9,739 nt of DNA from an uncultured Pirellulaceae bacterium. Lineage in GTDB: Bacteria > Planctomycetota > Planctomycetia > Pirellulales > Pirellulaceae. The stretch covers positions 1 through 9,739 of the forward strand of contig CAKQNH010000114.1 in the NCBI GenBank assembly GCA_934255105.1. Direction: 5' to 3'. This document shows positions 1 to 5,556 of this stretch, in pieces. Within the stretch, counting starts at the first letter, position 1; every line of letters begins with the position of its first letter. The notes beneath the pieces were generated by a model that did no database searches, had not been told where the DNA came from, and saw only the letters and a program-made list of their open reading frames with translations. The position numbers and the translations under genes are program-made.

Positions 1-779
1 GCACGCACAGCAGAGATCCCCGCGTTGATCCCATCGGCAAACGGAGTGGGCTCGACAATCCCGATGGTATCAAGGCCCGCTTGAAGCTGGTCCAGTAAGC
101 CACCACGCTTCCCAGACGGCGCGGGAACACTGAACACACTGGAATCAGCGCTAACGACCGGCTGAGCGCCAGGCCGGATCCCTACGTCGCTGTGCGATGG
201 AGACAGTGGCCGAGGCTCGCCGGTTGGCTGAGCCCCATTACCGCCGCCAGAGGAACGATCAGCAGCCTCGGCAACCACCGAATCCCAGAATTCCTTGAAG
301 TTGACTTCCGGCATGTTTCCCATGTCGGGAGACAGCTTTTGCATTGTCTCAACTGGGATATCGGTAACATCGGTCCCCAGCGGCCTAGCCTTGGGTTCAC
401 CCGTCTTGGCGTCACGGCTCGGCGCGTAGTGCGTGGACTTCTTCTGAGATCGCTCTTTCTTCGTTCGGTCGGGCAGTGACCAGAGCTTTTCTTGATAGAT
501 CGCATTAGTAATCTTCTGGTCACGGTATTGCTGCTGAAGAAAGGCTACCTGATCGTGCAGGTTCTTGTATTCAGTCAGCGTCAGGTCTGGGCCAATCATC
601 TTGGCCAGCATGAGCGTATCGCGTTCGATAGCTGCCTGAATTAGCTCAGGCTCTGGCGCGGTGACTTCCTTGCCGGTAATGGGGTCTTTGGCGAACTTAC
701 GCCCAACGTCGGTCATGCCCTGCGAGTAGAGCGCGAAGCCGCGGCCGTATTCGAAGAAATCTGAAGCTGAATCAGCCAT
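1..779 (-). CDS. Large partial protein with pretoxin-like segment (5' 259 codons; continues past window start)
   Basis: The frame is open from an ATG at 779 to the window edge with no stop, giving at least 259 residues. Residues 1-135 are mixed charged and look helical. Residues about 170-225 are low-complexity (SSGGGNG, many P, S and G) and read as a linker. Residues about 226-259 hold the hydrophobic stretch GLDTIGIVEPTPFADGINAG, which resembles the D-x-x-G-x-x-P...D-x-x-N-A pretoxin segment that commonly sits just before the C-terminal toxin domain of polymorphic toxins. By that analogy the effector domain would lie beyond the left edge. No signal peptide or membrane segment is seen at the N-terminus, and no Shine-Dalgarno sequence precedes the ATG. 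The start lies 5 nt after the stop of a possible 45-aa ORF (785-922), so coupling is possible. An element-encoded structural or linker protein is the main alternative. Openness and start are clear; the toxin reading is inference. Confidence 0.7.
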   Translation of the reverse strand, partial: MADSASDFFEYGRGFALYSQGMTDVGRKFAKDPITGKEVTAPEPELIQAAIERDTLMLAKMIGPDLTLTEYKNLHDQVAFLQQQYRDQKITNAIYQEKLWSLPDRTKKERSQKKSTHYAPSRDAKTGEPKARPLGTDVTDIPVETMQKLSPDMGNMPEVNFKEFWDSVVAEAADRSSGGGNGAQPTGEPRPLSPSHSDVGIRPGAQPVVSADSSVFSVPAPSGKRGGLLDQLQAGLDTIGIVEPTPFADGINAGISAVR

Positions 780-784
780 GGCAA

Positions 785-922
785 TTACCGAACTGCGAGA
801 AGAGCAACGGAAAGGGACTCTGCACGAATCATGCAAGAGAATTTATCCATCTCGGCTACTTGGGTCGATGTCGATTTGGCTGCCCGCAGAATCCAAACGT
901 TTGCATCGGCCTTTGGAGGCAT
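785..922 (-). CDS. Possible 45-aa small protein upstream of the toxin-like gene
   Basis: This ATG-initiated minus-strand frame encodes MPPKADANVWIL... and ends in ...VALLAVR, with a TAA 5 nt before the ATG of the large partial gene. The frame stays open upstream of the ATG for about 70 nt, back to a TAA near 992, but no other standard start is present there. The only ribosome-binding signal is a weak GGTAG. The support is position and spacing: it would fill the 207-nt gap between two same-strand genes and could couple translation of the next gene, which has no Shine-Dalgarno of its own. No family is recognised. It may equally be a chance open frame. Confidence 0.3.
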   Translation of the reverse strand: MPPKADANVWILRAAKSTSTQVAEMDKFSCMIRAESLSVALLAVR

Positions 923-986
923 CGCTACCGTTTGCCGGCGCGGCAGTGAACTCTCCGGGGCGGATGAAATAGTATCTTCGCGGCAG

Positions 987-1247
987 TCAGTTGTTTACCC
1001 CAGATGCTTGATCGCAACCGGCAGAATGGCTCTTGAACTCAGGCAGCCACTGCGGGTAAGGCACCAGGACGCATTCTGTCTTATGCTCATCCCACAGTCG
1101 CAAGCGGCTGAGTACTTCGCGCTTGGTCAGATTAGCCCAGAGTTGCCAAGCCTCGCCATTGGTTGTGTCAATTACATTCACATTCCACAGACAGTTCGAT
1201 GAATTCTTATGATTGACTTTTCTTTGTTCTTCAGCCACGATAGGCAT
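987..1247 (-). CDS. 86-aa hypothetical protein
   Basis: I do not recognise the family. The start is well supported: AGAGGAG lies 8 nt upstream of the ATG at 1247. The product is soluble, with no signal or membrane segment. It is rich in aromatic residues (five W, including WQLWANL at about 34-40) and has four cysteines that do not form paired CxxC motifs, so no zinc site is evident. The region from W19 or so to about residue 68 (NCLWNVNVID, then AWQLWANLTKREVLSRLRLWDEH, then CVLVPYPQWLPEF) could be a small alpha/beta fold. It lies between the excisionase-like gene and the toxin-like gene on the same strand. A competing plus-strand frame over 831-1202 has no ribosome-binding site and was judged a shadow. 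Confidence 0.65.
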   Translation of the reverse strand: MPIVAEEQRKVNHKNSSNCLWNVNVIDTTNGEAWQLWANLTKREVLSRLRLWDEHKTECVLVPYPQWLPEFKSHSAGCDQASGVNN

Positions 1248-1278
1248 CGTTCAATCTCCTCTAGAAGTTTTGGACCAC

Positions 1279-1317
1279 GACCCCGGATGTTACAAGCATC
1301 GCGGGGTCAACTTTTTT
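1279..1317 (+). terminator. Strong hairpin plus T-tract, terminator-like on the plus strand
   Basis: GACCCCG (1279-1285) pairs with CGGGGTC (1302-1308), and GATG (1286-1289) pairs with CATC (1297-1300), leaving one bulged G (1301) and loop TTACAAG. The stem is followed on the plus strand by AAC and six T (1312-1317), the form of an intrinsic terminator. No convincing plus-strand gene ends here. On the minus strand the same hairpin sits between the excisionase-like gene and the 86-aa gene without a T-tract, where it could instead be an mRNA-stability or processing stem, or an operator. Confidence 0.5.
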
Positions 1318-1325
1318 GAAAATAC

Positions 1326-1535
1326 TTAGTTTTGCTTGCCCTTGAACTCACCCACTGCCTCTGGCAGTTCTTCGATAAACTTGTCCAGATCAACCCGCCG
1401 ATAGCGAATGATCGAGCCACGAATGCGCACCGAACTGATTTCCTCAGTCGCTCGCAGTCGCTTGATAGTCGTCTCTCCGACGTTCAGATAGTTCGCTGCC
1501 TCAGACAGCGTTAGTAGTGCCGGCCAGCGTTCCAT
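1326..1535 (-). CDS. Excisionase-family helix-turn-helix DNA-binding protein
   Basis: This 69-aa protein has the pattern of the excisionase/HTH_17 (MerR-like winged helix) family. LLTLSEAANYLNVGETTIKRL at about 7-27 gives the helix-turn-helix with its recognition helix, and IRYRRVDLDKFIEE at about 42-56 is the usual wing followed by a 'D-L-D-x-F' helix. Such proteins bend or mark DNA at attachment sites to direct excision by a tyrosine or serine integrase, or act as transcription factors. No integrase is in the window, so the excision role is by family only. AAGGA precedes the ATG at 1535 with usual spacing. The gene lies downstream of a strong promoter with an operator-like palindrome (1647-1675), and a possible attenuator stem lies in its leader (1563-1617). 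Confidence 0.8.
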   Translation of the reverse strand: MERWPALLTLSEAANYLNVGETTIKRLRATEEISSVRIRGSIIRYRRVDLDKFIEELPEAVGEFKGKQN

Positions 1536-1554
1536 ATTTTTTTCCTTTTCAGAA

Positions 1555-1617
1555 GAACAAAAAAACCGCTAACCACCTGCCCTCAGTTGTCACGCCCAGG
1601 GAAAGTAGTAGCGGTTT
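1555..1617 (-). terminator. Possible attenuator in the leader of the excisionase-like gene
   Basis: On the minus strand TAGCGGTTT, read from 1571 to 1563, is the second arm of a perfect 9-bp inverted repeat whose first arm, AAACCGCTA, is at 1617-1609. The 37-nt loop also holds a weak CCCT/AGGG pair. The second arm runs into a seven-T tract (TTTTTTTG), resembling an intrinsic terminator placed between the promoter at 1647-1675 and the start codon at 1535. The long loop lowers confidence in efficient termination. Confidence 0.35.
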
Positions 1618-1646
1618 ATGATTCGGCTGGCGGACGTGACCACTTT

Positions 1647-1675
1647 AGATTATCCGTTTCGGATAACCGCGTCAA
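1647..1675 (-). promoter_or_regulatory. Near-consensus sigma70 promoter with a palindromic operator in its spacer
   Basis: Read on the minus strand, TTGACG (1675-1670) and TAATCT (1652-1647) are separated by exactly 17 nt. The perfect palindrome TTATCCG-TTT-CGGATAA (1650-1666) fills the spacer and overlaps the -10 box. Transcription would start near 1640 and run into the excisionase-like gene. The XRE repressor gene ends 22 nt upstream of the -35 box. A repressor bound here would block RNA polymerase, so this is the likely switch of the element. Geometry is seen directly; the repressor-operator pairing is inferred. Confidence 0.75.
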
Positions 1676-1696
1676 GGATTCTGTAGTCACCTTTTT

Positions 1697-1951
1697 TTAT
1701 TTGACGGGTAACAACTCCCGTGGCTTGAGCTCAAATGCCTTGGCGATGGCCGGTATGGCATCCAAGTTCGCTTGTCGCTTCCCATTCTCCCATCCGTAGT
1801 AAGTTTGCACGCTGATTGGGTATCCGGCTTTCTGCATCACCGCGACCACATCCTCCACGCTTAGGCCAGACTTGTTTCTCAGCGCCCGCAGTCGCGCGGC
1901 AAATCGTCCTGCGTAGGAGTTTTTATCGGGCAGTTTAGCGGCTGGACTCAT
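1697..1951 (-). CDS. XRE (Cro/C1-type) transcriptional repressor
   Basis: This 84-aa protein consists almost wholly of one Cro/C1-type helix-turn-helix domain. The pattern runs FAARLRALRNKSGLSVEDV (about 17-35), then a second helix with the recognition segment ISVQTYYGWENGKRQANLDA (about 46-65), and IPAIAKAFELKPRELLP closing the domain. The W-E-x-G-x-R and 'L-x-x-I-A-x-A-F' positions are typical of the family. No dimerisation or protease-sensitive C-terminal domain is present, so it resembles small plasmid or phage regulators rather than the lambda CI type. AAGGAAG precedes the ATG at 1951. It lies next to a promoter with a 17-bp palindrome (1650-1666), and a 15-bp palindrome lies upstream of its own start (1993-2007), which suggests control of the excisionase-like gene and possibly itself. 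Confidence 0.87.
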   Translation of the reverse strand: MSPAAKLPDKNSYAGRFAARLRALRNKSGLSVEDVVAVMQKAGYPISVQTYYGWENGKRQANLDAIPAIAKAFELKPRELLPVK

Positions 1952-1992
1952 ACAATACTTCCTTGCTAATTTTTGGAGTGTGAACAGAAGCT

Positions 1993-2007
1993 AGCGATTT
2001 TATCGCT
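1993..2007. promoter_or_regulatory. 15-bp palindrome upstream of the repressor gene
   Basis: AGCGAT-TTT-ATCGCT is a perfect 6-3-6 palindrome, 8 nt past the PIN gene stop and 42 nt before the repressor start. Read on the minus strand it contains TAAAAT (2002-1997), a five-of-six match to the -10 consensus, but no good -35 lies 17 nt upstream. There is no following T-tract, so a terminator is unlikely. It shares the TTT-centred form of the 1650-1666 palindrome but not its half-sites. An autoregulatory operator is possible. Confidence 0.4.
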
Positions 2008-2014
2008 CGTCTGT

Positions 2015-2500
2015 CTACTTAGCATCGCCCAAGTCAAGCGACAATTGAGGAGGCAGCCCATGCACGTTTAATACTGGTTCGGCTAATTTTCTCAACTTGG
2101 CATCATGCGTGTAGAACACTTTGCAAGGATAAGTCACGATTGACCCCACAATCTTGCAATCCGCCATCAGCAATTGCCTGTCGCCGTCTACCAGCTTCTT
2201 GGCCTCAGGTACCAGGCCAGCGGCCACGACAGCCGCCCTCAAGTTGTAAGGGGCTATTCGAAATCGTTCCACAAGCTCCTGCCCAACCATTGCCCTGCGT
2301 CGTTCCTCGACGCCCACTAGGTACTCGCCAACCGAAATCAATGAGAGCACGATAGGCGTGCTCGTGTCGTGCAGCATCTTAAGCAATTCTCTGGATCTGG
2401 CCGCAAGTTGTTTTTGGTCATCATCCTTGAACTTCGTGCGCAGCGCAAAAATCAGTATCTGCGTATCAATGGCCGCTGGATGTTTGGGACCTTCGGTCAT
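2015..2500 (-). CDS. PIN-domain ribonuclease-like protein (VapC-like)
   Basis: This 161-aa protein has the acidic pattern of the PIN fold, a metal-dependent ribonuclease family. D12 (AIDTQILIFAL) ends the first strand, E59 lies in SVGEYLVG, D114 in LMADCKIVGS and D133 in YTHDAKLRKLA. All four acidic positions are present, so it is probably catalytically competent. Length is slightly above the usual VapC size (about 130-145 aa). The ATG at 2500 directly abuts the TAG of the 246-aa gene upstream (TAGATG), so the two are very likely co-translated. Many PIN toxins sit with a short AbrB-, RHH- or Phd-type antitoxin; none is seen here. The upstream partner may neutralise it or use it as an effector. 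The target RNA cannot be inferred. Confidence 0.8.
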   Translation of the reverse strand: MTEGPKHPAAIDTQILIFALRTKFKDDDQKQLAARSRELLKMLHDTSTPIVLSLISVGEYLVGVEERRRAMVGQELVERFRIAPYNLRAAVVAAGLVPEAKKLVDGDRQLLMADCKIVGSIVTYPCKVFYTHDAKLRKLAEPVLNVHGLPPQLSLDLGDAK

Positions 2501-3241
2501 CTAGCGCATGCCTTCGATTTCTGCGATTGGATCTTCGATGTCATCCCACGCATCGCCACCGGCAGCCCGAACCGCCTCGTACATTTCCTGAAAGCTCCCA
2601 CGCTTCACACGGTCGAAGCTATCCACATCGAAGCTGATTAGCTTGAAGTCACGTACGAAAAACACGGCGTCCCCTCGCAGCGTAACCTCCTCGTAAAGGT
2701 GCTCGCCCAGTCGCCGTGCCAAGTGGTCTCCGCGCAGCGTGCAGATCAGCATCCGCTTGCGATTGGCAACTTGTATCCCACACTTGCTAGCCGTTGCACC
2801 TCCTACACGGACTAAGCGGCCTGTCACTATCGCTTCATCGCGCATCACCGACCGCCGCCTTATGTCACCCCACTGGCGAGCTCCAACTATCCATCGCCAG
2901 GACTTGTCCACTCCACGCATCTCAACCTTGCACTGCAACTGCCGCGCAACCTCTGCAAGCGTGTCGAAGGCCGACAGCATCGTTGCCTCTAACAGGTTTT
3001 CCGGTTCCTGTAGCGCTTCGCCTGACAGTATCAGTCGGCCCTTAGCTATCAAGTCATCTTCGGCAGCAAATTGATAGCCCGCCGAGCTGCGTCGGACGCT
3101 CATTAAGTGCAGCTTGGACCCCGAGAGCGTTTGCACAGCCCGAGTCAACTCAGCCAAAGTCCGCACAGAGATCGACTCAGGCCGGACATTGCCGCCGAAA
3201 AGCCGTAGCTGAATGGTTGGTTTTGGGACTGGCTTATTCAT
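2501..3241 (-). CDS. 246-aa protein coupled to the PIN nuclease; possible antitoxin or partner
   Basis: No named family is recognised with confidence. The ATG at 3241 is chosen because GGAGAG precedes it by about 10 nt. A TTG six codons further upstream (3259) is possible but has AAAGG almost touching it. Residues 9-110 alternate strands and helices (IQLRLFGGNVRPESISVRTL, then ELTRAVQ; later ENLLEATMLSAFDTLAEVARQL). Residues about 135-208 look all-beta and OB- or SH3-like: VTGRLVRVGGAT, MLICTLRG, LYEEVTLRGDAVFFVRDFKLISFDVDSF. The C-terminus is acidic (DAWDDIEDPIAEIE). It has no recognised DNA-binding helix, unlike usual VapB antitoxins. It precedes the PIN gene with stop and start abutting, the order expected of an antitoxin or guide/sensor subunit. 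That role is inferred from gene order only. Confidence 0.7.
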   Translation of the reverse strand: MNKPVPKPTIQLRLFGGNVRPESISVRTLAELTRAVQTLSGSKLHLMSVRRSSAGYQFAAEDDLIAKGRLILSGEALQEPENLLEATMLSAFDTLAEVARQLQCKVEMRGVDKSWRWIVGARQWGDIRRRSVMRDEAIVTGRLVRVGGATASKCGIQVANRKRMLICTLRGDHLARRLGEHLYEEVTLRGDAVFFVRDFKLISFDVDSFDRVKRGSFQEMYEAVRAAGGDAWDDIEDPIAEIEGMR

Positions 3242-3398
3242 ACTCTGGTGACTCTCCAACCTTTATTCTAGTTGCTATCAGACGGCAGGCAATCATTACC
3301 AAAACCACTAGATGCGCCGCTAGGGCATGCGATCCCATTCACCTGCACTTTGCGGGGGTGTCCGCCGATGCTCAAAAAACGCTCCCAGTGATGTAGCG

Positions 3399-3599
3399 TC
3401 AAGCGGATCCGCCAGCCAGTAACGTCGCACCAAACGCGACTGCAAGCATCAGGACACGCACACAAAAATGGTACACCAGCATTACTGCGATCAGCGCCAT
3501 GCAGGCCAGGAAGGCAGCGAGCATCCCAACGCCCACCGCCACGCGGATACAATGGCCGCACAAAATTGCTACATTCGCGATTACAACCCTGCAAATCAT
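3399..3599 (-). CDS. 66-aa hydrophobic small membrane protein
   Basis: An ATG at 3599 with AAAGGA 9 nt upstream opens a 66-codon frame that is strongly hydrophobic throughout. Two membrane segments are likely, about 18-43 (IRVAVGVGMLAAFLACMALI) and 47-64 (VRVLMLAVAFGATLLAG), with a short YHFC turn between. C14-G-H-C17 gives a CxxC pair near the N-terminus. No family is recognised. A holin-like or stress-type small membrane protein is possible, but hydrophobicity alone cannot decide. It lies within the same-strand gene run, 48 nt after the stop of the 111-aa gene. A longer overlapping frame (3268-3795, minus) has no ribosome-binding site and was rejected. Confidence 0.5.
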   Translation of the reverse strand: MICRVVIANVAILCGHCIRVAVGVGMLAAFLACMALIAVMLVYHFCVRVLMLAVAFGATLLAGGSA

Positions 3600-3647
3600 C
3601 TCGAGTGGTCCTTTCGCCTACTAATGAACTCAACCGGCCGGCAGACG

Positions 3648-3983
3648 TTAGGCCCTCCGTAGCGGATCGTAGAGCATTGCCGTTGTACCATCGGGAAGCG
3701 TAGACCCGTGCGCTGCCGTCGAGAAGCCGGCTCGGTTGCACACTCTCACCAATTCGCCGCGCGTCGGTTCCGCCTTCTCCCTGGAGTCCATGCAAACCAC
3801 AATCAGGAACGCGAACTGAATGCCCTCTAGCGAGTGAACCTCGCCAGTGAAATCAAGCAGTCGATGCGGATTGTCACCAGTTATGCGGCCAAAAATCTTC
3901 TCAGAATGGGCCACATTCGGGCTCTGGGCACCGTCGGAAAACAGTTTTCCTCGCTGCAATGCAGATTCCTCTACGAATTCCAT
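3648..3983 (-). CDS. 111-aa hypothetical protein
   Basis: The family is not recognised. The ATG at 3983 has AAGG about 7 nt upstream and is the only ATG in this part of the frame, giving 111 residues (MEFVEESALQRG...). The frame remains open upstream to 4112 through protein-like sequence (NRTEQVPKRASNLEP), so a GTG or TTG start overlapping the previous gene cannot be excluded; a GTG at about 4085 has AAGGAGG, but touching it. The central part, about 50-65 and 70-85, is mixed (LLDFTGEVHSLEG, IQFAFLIVVC) and looks like a small alpha/beta fold rather than a membrane protein. It lies between the 104-aa gene and the small membrane gene, on the same strand. Confidence 0.55.
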   Translation of the reverse strand: MEFVEESALQRGKLFSDGAQSPNVAHSEKIFGRITGDNPHRLLDFTGEVHSLEGIQFAFLIVVCMDSREKAEPTRGELVRVCNRAGFSTAAHGSTLPDGTTAMLYDPLRRA

Positions 3984-4074
3984 TTTCTTACCTTGTTTTT
4001 TGTTGAAAATTTGAAAAAACGACTGCTCGCCGGTAGGCTCCAAATTTGAAGCCCTTTTTGGCACCTGCTCTGTT

Positions 4075-4389
4075 CTATTTTGCACCCTCCTTTTCGTCCT
4101 CACCGCTGGCAAGTCGGACTATTCCTAGTGGTACCTTATGCTTCCGACAGTTGACCAAGATGGTCGCATTTACCGTCCCCACGCCCACAAGCATCCCCGT
4201 TGTGAGGTCATCACGATCCTGACCGTCTGACACGATCACCCAGCACATCGATCCCAAAGATCGACGCAACCGCTCGCGGTGGATCAGTGGCCGCAATCGG
4301 TTGCACTCGGCCTTGTTGCCGGCAGTGGCAGCGGTGTGGAGATCCCACTGAAGATTCGCCAGCTTGTCTAGTTTTGGCCTCCTACCCAT
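4075..4389 (-). CDS. 104-aa hypothetical basic protein after the ERCC4 nuclease
   Basis: The start at 4389 is set by GGGGGAG 7 nt upstream. A longer frame back to 4629 overlaps the nuclease gene and has no such signal. The ATG overlaps the stop of the ERCC4 gene by 8 nt, so the two are probably coupled. Residues 1-45 are basic and helical (MGRRPKLDKLANLQWDLHTA, RLRPLIHRERLRRSLG) and may bind nucleic acid. Residues 46-95 look beta-rich (CWVIVSDGQ, TGMLVGVGTVNATILVNC, VPLGIVRLA). No family is recognised. Linkage suggests a partner or small accessory factor of the nuclease or replication module, by context only. Confidence 0.65.
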   Translation of the reverse strand: MGRRPKLDKLANLQWDLHTAATAGNKAECNRLRPLIHRERLRRSLGSMCWVIVSDGQDRDDLTTGMLVGVGTVNATILVNCRKHKVPLGIVRLASGEDEKEGAK

Positions 4390-4873
4390 GAACCGACTCC
4401 CCCTGATTTTCAAGCAGCGCACGAAGTTCGCGATAACGACGCCTAGCGACCGTGTACAACAGCCGGCTGGCAAACCGACCAGCGCGCTCACGATTGCCAA
4501 CCAGCTCAACTTGGATCCCCTTTGCGGCCCAACCGAGCAACGCCCCCTCGACGTGGGACGGCTTAACACTTCCGCGCCACTGGCCAAGCTCGACATCGGC
4601 CCAGGTGCACTCGACCAGCAGCACAGCAACCTCGTAGGCTCTCAGACGCTCGATCTCGCGGTCTAGGCGGGCCCTCTCGCGTCCACAGCACGCGATTAGG
4701 TCTGGGAGGCTCTTGCGCTCAATCCGAAGCGACTCGCAGCCTGCCAGGGCGTAATCGCCGGTATCCAAGGTCTGCCTCCGAACTCGAAGCGGCGACAAGT
4801 CGAGCGGTTTTTTCTCGCGAGTGTCCGCGATCACTGTGACGGAACTCGGATCAAGTTTGGCCGGAAGTGTCAT
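4382..4873 (-). CDS. Stand-alone ERCC4-domain (XPF/MUS81-type) nuclease
   Basis: The 163-aa protein carries the ERCC4 nuclease signature in order: VTVIADTREKKPLDL (12-26, D17), TGDYALAG (38-45, D40), IERKSLPDLI (51-60; E52, R53, K54, D58). This matches the GD(x)n-ERK-(x)3-D pattern of the XPF/MUS81/Hef superfamily, which cuts branched or flapped DNA. The rest is helical, with a strand-like segment EVAVLLVE (81-88). There is no helix-hairpin-helix tail or helicase domain, so it is a minimal phage- or plasmid-type version. It may resolve or process replication intermediates. The ATG at 4873 overlaps the stop of the 97-aa gene (ATGA), so expression is coupled to the replication genes. The family call is strong; the exact substrate is inferred. 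Confidence 0.88.
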   Translation of the reverse strand: MTLPAKLDPSSVTVIADTREKKPLDLSPLRVRRQTLDTGDYALAGCESLRIERKSLPDLIACCGRERARLDREIERLRAYEVAVLLVECTWADVELGQWRGSVKPSHVEGALLGWAAKGIQVELVGNRERAGRFASRLLYTVARRRYRELRALLENQGESVHG

Positions 4874-5163
4874 TCAGGGCGTTCCAGTTTTTTGCAGTTA
4901 TCAATCCATTTGCCGAGCAACGCCAGCGCGTCGCCGTTGTTCAATCGATCCATGGAATCGATCAGGAACCAAATCCGCTGGCGATCGTCCATCGAATCAA
5001 ACAGCCGCTTCAGGTCACAGGGAATCTCCGAAAGTAAACCGGCAGCCCTAGCGGGTCTCACGTTGGGGGGCGGCATTCTCGTTCTCCTTCGCGGATAGGC
5101 GGCGTAGCGCAGCGTCCACGCCGGAGTACCGCGTAATGTTTCTGTTTCTGTATGTGGTGACAT
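4870..5163 (-). CDS. 97-aa hypothetical protein of the replication operon
   Basis: The start is placed at the ATG at 5163, preceded by AGGGGTGA 4 nt upstream. The frame opens from a TTG at 5208, but that would translate the repeat array. The ATG lies inside a GGTGACA-GGA-TGTCACC palindrome (5156-5172), so translation or transcription may be controlled there. Residues 1-45 are proline- and arginine-rich (YPRRRTRMPPPNVRPARAAG), probably disordered and nucleic-acid binding. Residues 46-93 are helical (LKRLFDSMDDRQRIWFLIDSM, ALALLGKWIDNC). No family is recognised. It lies between the winged-helix gene and the ERCC4 nuclease and ends in an ATGA overlap with the latter. Confidence 0.65.
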   Translation of the reverse strand: MSPHTETETLRGTPAWTLRYAAYPRRRTRMPPPNVRPARAAGLLSEIPCDLKRLFDSMDDRQRIWFLIDSMDRLNNGDALALLGKWIDNCKKLERPE

Positions 5164-5251
5164 CCTGTCACCCCTAGGTGTCGCAAATGTCACCCCTAGG
5201 TGTCGCAAATGTCACCCCTAGCTATCTGCTACGGGTGACATGGTGTCACCC
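5156..5251. repeat. 22-bp direct repeats flanked by two GGTGACA palindromes (candidate iterons/origin or operator array)
   Basis: A 22-bp unit beginning TGTCACCCCTAGGTGTCGCA starts at 5166 and 5188, and its first 12 bp recur at 5210-5221. The array is bounded by two palindromes: GGTGACA-TCC-TGTCACC (5156-5172) and GGGTGACA-TGG-TGTCACCC (5233-5251). So TGTCACC occurs four times directly and GGTGACA twice inverted. The array spans the end of the winged-helix gene and the start of the 97-aa gene. The 22-bp period, about two helical turns, is typical of replication iterons, which fits the neighbouring winged-helix and primase-helicase genes. An operator array is the alternative. The repeats also carry AGGGGTGA on the minus strand, which acts as the Shine-Dalgarno of the 97-aa gene. 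Confidence 0.8.
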
Positions 5252-5556
5252 CTTTTCGGGCGGGGCAGTCCGGTGATCTGGTAGGTTCTGGGAATTGACC
5301 CCCGCTCAAGTTCGACGATTTTTAGAGCTCCGATTCCGACTAATTGATCGAGGGCTCGTTGCACTTGTCGCTTACTCAATCCGGCAGACGTCGCTAACTC
5401 ATTCGATGATTTGCGAAAAATACGCTGCGGACTTGCGTGCCGCCATCCAAGTAATAGGACGAGCCGACATGACACGGACGGAAGGCATTGCAATACTTGA
5501 TCGCATAGCAAATTTACTTGCTCGAATCGCTGCTGAGACTTCCGCTTTTTCTGCAT
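5218..5556 (-). CDS. Small winged-helix protein, probable replication-associated DNA-binding protein
   Basis: This 112-aa protein has a winged-helix pattern at about residues 27-97: a first helix, then SSNELATSAGLSKRQVQRAL (50-69) for the second and recognition helices, a hinge VGIGALK, and a wing with VELERGSIPRTYQI. The tail is basic (PRPKRGD) and its last codons overlap a palindrome. Such short winged-helix proteins occur beside phage and plasmid replication origins, and in MarR- or Rep-like regulators. The ATG at 5556 shares its A with the TAA of the primase-helicase gene (TAATG), and GGAGGTG is 6 nt upstream. The repeat array starts within its 3' end, so it is a good candidate for the protein that binds those repeats. 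Initiator versus repressor cannot be settled. Confidence 0.72.
   Translation of the reverse strand: MQKKRKSQQRFEQVNLLCDQVLQCLPSVSCRLVLLLGWRHASPQRIFRKSSNELATSAGLSKRQVQRALDQLVGIGALKIVELERGSIPRTYQITGLPRPKRGDTMSPVADS

Noticed and set aside
831..1202. 123-codon plus-strand frame opposite the 86-aa gene
   Set aside because: It has no ribosome-binding site and lies mostly antisense to a minus-strand frame with a strong Shine-Dalgarno.
3268..3795. 175-codon minus-strand frame overlapping two small genes
   Set aside because: Its ATG lies inside the 111-aa gene without a ribosome-binding site, and its composition looks like an off-frame translation. A shorter 44-aa version from a TTG overlapping the stop at 3399 (MTLHHWERFLSIGG...) is possible but has no other support.
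5166..5221. CRISPR array
   Set aside because: The units are contiguous 22-bp tandem repeats with no unique spacers, and no cas gene is near.
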